A stretch of DNA of 9,173 bases, from NCBI GenBank assembly GCA_031261385.1, contig JAISJS010000113.1, positions 1 to 9,173 on the forward strand, given 5' to 3'. The stretch's first letter is position 1; every line of letters begins with the position of its first letter. The position numbers and the translations under genes are program-made. The notes beneath the pieces were generated by a model. It was not told the DNA's origin and made no database searches. It saw only the letters and a program-made list of their open reading frames with translations. The DNA comes from Treponema sp. GTDB taxonomy: Bacteria; Spirochaetota; Spirochaetia; Treponematales; Breznakiellaceae. This document shows, one piece after another, positions 7,522 to 9,173 of this stretch.

Positions 7522-7559
7522 CTCTCTTCACCTTTCCGAACTCTCTTCACCTTTCCGAA
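7522..7559. repeat. 19-bp perfect tandem duplication across the ilvC stop
   Basis: The plus-strand unit ctctcttcacctttccgaa occurs at 7522-7540 and 7541-7559 with no mismatch. The higher-coordinate copy contains the last codons and stop of ilvC (SER-TGA); the other copy lies just downstream of the stop in the mRNA. The duplicated codons are therefore not translated. It accounts for part of the 55-nt ilvC-leuA gap, together with the heptamer ladder and AGGAGGTAGGAG-type purine runs. Confidence 0.9.
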
Positions 7560-8551
7560 GGTTTCGCCAACCAGCTCATCATTGAACGCAGTTCCTTCCC
7601 GACTTTTTCGATTGGATGAGCCGCTTCAAGGGCGCGCATCCGGTTAAAGTAGGGACGGTTCACCTGATTCTCCAAAATCCAGTCCCGTGCAAACTTGCCG
7701 TTCTGAATTTCCTTTAAGACCTGCCGCATCGCGTCTTTGGTTTCGCTCGTGATGATCTTTGGCCCGGTGACATAGTCGCCGTATTCTGCGGTGTCGGAAA
7801 TTGAATAGCGCATAAAGGAAAGGCCGCCGCGGTTTACCAGGTCGATAATCAATTTCATTTCGTGCATCACTTCAAAGTACGCACTTTCCGGCTGGTAGCC
7901 CGCTTCGGTGAGCACTTCGTAGCCGCATTTCATCAGCGCGGAAACGCCGCCGCAGAGCACGGCCTGTTCGCCGAAAAGGTCGGTCTCGGTTTCTTCTTTA
8001 AAGGTGGTTTCAAGCACACCGGCGCGCGCGCCGCCTATTGCCGCCGCATACGCGAGGCCCAGCCGTTTTGCGTCCCCGGTCGCATCCTGATGCACCGCGA
8101 TAAGACAGGGTACTCCCGCGCCGGCCTGGTACTGCTCCCGCACCGTGTGACCCGGCCCCTTGGGGGCAATCATCACGACGTTGATATCGGCAGGCGGAAT
8201 AATCTGCCCAAAGTGAATATTAAAACCGTGGGCAAAGGCCAGGGTCTTGCCGTTCTTGAGCGCGGGCTTTATCGACTCCTGATAGAGCTTTGCCTGTTTT
8301 TCATCGTTGATAAGAATCATGATAAAATCAGCCGCGTCCGCCGCGTCCCGCGCAGTCTTTACGGCGAGCCCTGCCGCCTCGGCTTTTTTCCACGAAGGCG
8401 ATCCCTCATAGAGCCCCACGATTACCTTCATCCCCGATTCTTTCGCGTTAAGCGCATGGGCATGACCCTGTGAACCGTAACCGATAACCGCAATGGTTTT
8501 GCCCTTTAGAACCCCAAGGTCACAATCTTTTTCGTAGTACATAACCGCCAT
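7547..8551 (-). CDS. ilvC: Ketol-acid reductoisomerase, class I
   Basis: IlvC isomerises and reduces acetolactate and acetohydroxybutyrate, the second common step to valine and isoleucine. The 334 residues are full length for class I. The Rossmann motif GYGSQGHAHALN is at 24-35; FAHGF (106-110, H108), APKGPGHTVR (129-138, K131), the metal ligands D191 and E195 in DLFGEQ, E227 and E231 in FEVMHEMK, and the substrate-binding loop SISDTAEYGDY (250-260) are intact. The cofactor loop reads GLYEGSPSWKKAE (46-58): the arginine common after GL in NADPH enzymes is Tyr48, with Glu49 next to it, as I recall for several clostridial enzymes, so cofactor preference is open. The overall sequence also resembles clostridial homologues. 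The ATG at 8551 has AAAGGAG (8558-8564) 6 nt upstream. The gap to ilvH is 116 nt. Confidence 0.97.
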   Translation of the reverse strand: MAVMYYEKDCDLGVLKGKTIAVIGYGSQGHAHALNAKESGMKVIVGLYEGSPSWKKAEAAGLAVKTARDAADAADFIMILINDEKQAKLYQESIKPALKNGKTLAFAHGFNIHFGQIIPPADINVVMIAPKGPGHTVREQYQAGAGVPCLIAVHQDATGDAKRLGLAYAAAIGGARAGVLETTFKEETETDLFGEQAVLCGGVSALMKCGYEVLTEAGYQPESAYFEVMHEMKLIIDLVNRGGLSFMRYSISDTAEYGDYVTGPKIITSETKDAMRQVLKEIQNGKFARDWILENQVNRPYFNRMRALEAAHPIEKVGKELRSMMSWLAKPSER

Positions 8552-8613
8552 AATTTACTCCTTTGGCACATTTATTCACCCCCCAAAATTATTTTTTGAA
8601 GAAGGGTGAGAAG

Positions 8614-8667
8614 CCGGTTATTGTCTTTTAGGCCGCCGGAACTTTTTCCGCCGCCGTACAATACCGG
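8614..8667 (-). other. Stem-loop immediately after the ilvH stop codon
   Basis: In the mRNA sense, CCGGTATTGT (8658-8667) can pair with ACAATAACCGG (8614-8624), giving 10 pairs with one bulged A. The stem starts right after the ilvH TAA. It encloses a smaller perfect hairpin, CGGAA/TTCCG with a 4-nt loop, at 8637-8650. No U-run follows, so it is not a standard intrinsic terminator. It could stabilise or process the message between ilvH and ilvC. The rest of the 116-nt gap (8552-8667) holds a G6 run and the ilvC ribosome binding site; I see no clear promoter. Confidence 0.6.
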
Positions 8668-9173
8668 TTAGTTACTAATGTTTAGGGAGGGGACTATTTG
8701 TCCCCCAGGGACAGATAACGAAGATACAGAAAGCACCCGTGAACCCCGTTCAAGGGCGACAAGACCGGTGCGGGCAAGTTCGAGTACGCCGTAGGGGCGC
8801 AAAAGAAGCAGAAGGCCGTTGAGCTTTTCCATGTCGCCAGTGGCCTCAATAGTGATGGTTTGGGGGGAAACATCGATAACGCGGGAGCGGAAAATTCCGG
8901 CGACTTCTATCACCGCGGGACGGGTTTTTTCACCGGCGCTGATTTTGACCAGCATGATTTCCCGGCGCAGACACGAGGAGCCTTCCAGCTCCCGCACAGC
9001 TATTACATCGACGAGTTTACCAAGCTGTTTTATGATCTGCTCAAGCACCGCATCATCCCCTGTTACCGCAATGGTCATACGGGAAATTGAGGCGTCTTCT
9101 GTCTCGCCGACGGTCAGGCTGTCAATATTGAAGCCCCTGCGGCTGAAAAGGCCGGAAACCCGGCTTAAGGTCC
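8668..9173 (-). CDS. ilvH: Acetohydroxyacid synthase small (regulatory) subunit, 5' end cut off by window
   Basis: This ACT-domain subunit binds valine and activates and feedback-regulates the IlvB catalytic subunit. The open frame continues without a stop past the Met at 9078 to the window edge, and the upstream 31 residues read RVSGLFSRRGFNIDSLTVGETED, a clear match to the family N-terminal ACT domain, so the Met at 9078 is internal. By alignment with the E. coli subunit about 14 residues are missing at the start; the Asn equivalent to E. coli N29, needed for valine binding, is present in RRGFNID. A C-terminal domain follows (LRREIMLVKIS onward). The protein seems to end about 18 residues later than typical ones, and that tail is encoded by a palindrome-containing stretch. 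The symbol ilvN would also be used. Its catalytic partner is the last visible gene of the block, more than 7 kb away. Confidence 0.93.
   Translation of the reverse strand, partial: TLSRVSGLFSRRGFNIDSLTVGETEDASISRMTIAVTGDDAVLEQIIKQLGKLVDVIAVRELEGSSCLRREIMLVKISAGEKTRPAVIEVAGIFRSRVIDVSPQTITIEATGDMEKLNGLLLLLRPYGVLELARTGLVALERGSRVLSVSSLSVPGGQIVPSLNISN
8689..8713. repeat. GGGGAC palindromes with two mutually exclusive hairpins in the ilvH tail
   Basis: The plus strand reads ggggac-tattt-gtcccc at 8689-8705, a perfect 6-bp stem with a 5-nt loop. It overlaps tgtccc-cca-gggaca at 8699-8713, a second perfect 6-bp stem. The two share bases 8699-8704 and cannot form together. The stretch encodes VPGGQIVP in the extra C-terminal tail of IlvH. 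Palindromes built on GGGAC/GTCCC resemble REP-type repeats I recall from several bacterial genomes; that link is from memory only. Confidence 0.65.

Noticed and set aside
8614..8667. Intrinsic terminator after ilvH
   Set aside because: The stem is not followed by a U-run in the minus-strand sense, and the downstream gene belongs to the same pathway.
8668..9078. ilvH starting at the Met encoded at 9076-9078
   Set aside because: The 31 upstream in-frame residues are clear ACT-domain sequence, so the gene is truncated by the window and that Met is internal.

Overview
The window is one dense gene block for branched-chain amino acid biosynthesis, read entirely on the minus strand from the high-coordinate end. 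In transcription order it holds ilvH (5' end cut off by the window), ilvC, leuA, cimA, leuB, ilvD and ilvB (3' end cut off). All seven identities rest on recognisable family motifs, and every gene with a visible start has a Shine-Dalgarno sequence. I see no transposase, tRNA, rRNA, CRISPR array, convincing promoter or intrinsic terminator. The plus strand appears to hold only shadow frames.

The genes form a coherent pathway. IlvB and IlvH make acetohydroxyacid synthase, and IlvC and IlvD complete the common valine/isoleucine steps. LeuA and LeuB belong to the leucine branch. CimA condenses pyruvate with acetyl-CoA to citramalate, so isoleucine is probably made without threonine deaminase, with LeuB serving both the leucine and citramalate branches. 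The isomerase leuCD is needed for both branches and is not in the window. leuA/cimA overlap by 11 nt and cimA/leuB by 4 nt, which suggests translational coupling of that trio. The two acetohydroxyacid synthase subunits sit at opposite ends of the block, which is unusual.

The organism cannot be named with certainty. The moderate GC content, AGGAG-type ribosome binding sites, Geobacter/Leptospira-style long CimA, clostridial-looking IlvC and repeat-rich junctions would fit an anaerobic bacterium. A gut spirochaete related to Treponema is my best guess, at low confidence.

What stands out is small-scale remodelling by repeats. The ilvH tail contains a GGGGAC palindrome with two mutually exclusive hairpins. 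A second hairpin directly follows the ilvH stop. The ilvC stop codon lies in a 19-bp tandem duplication. The leuA start is a ladder of four ATGs spaced 7 nt apart. cimA carries an in-frame 18-bp polypurine repeat that encodes PPSTLL twice. The leuB-ilvD gap holds a large inverted repeat of the ACGAAGGAC type. I found no novel multi-gene system; the interest lies in these insertions and in the unusual start contexts.
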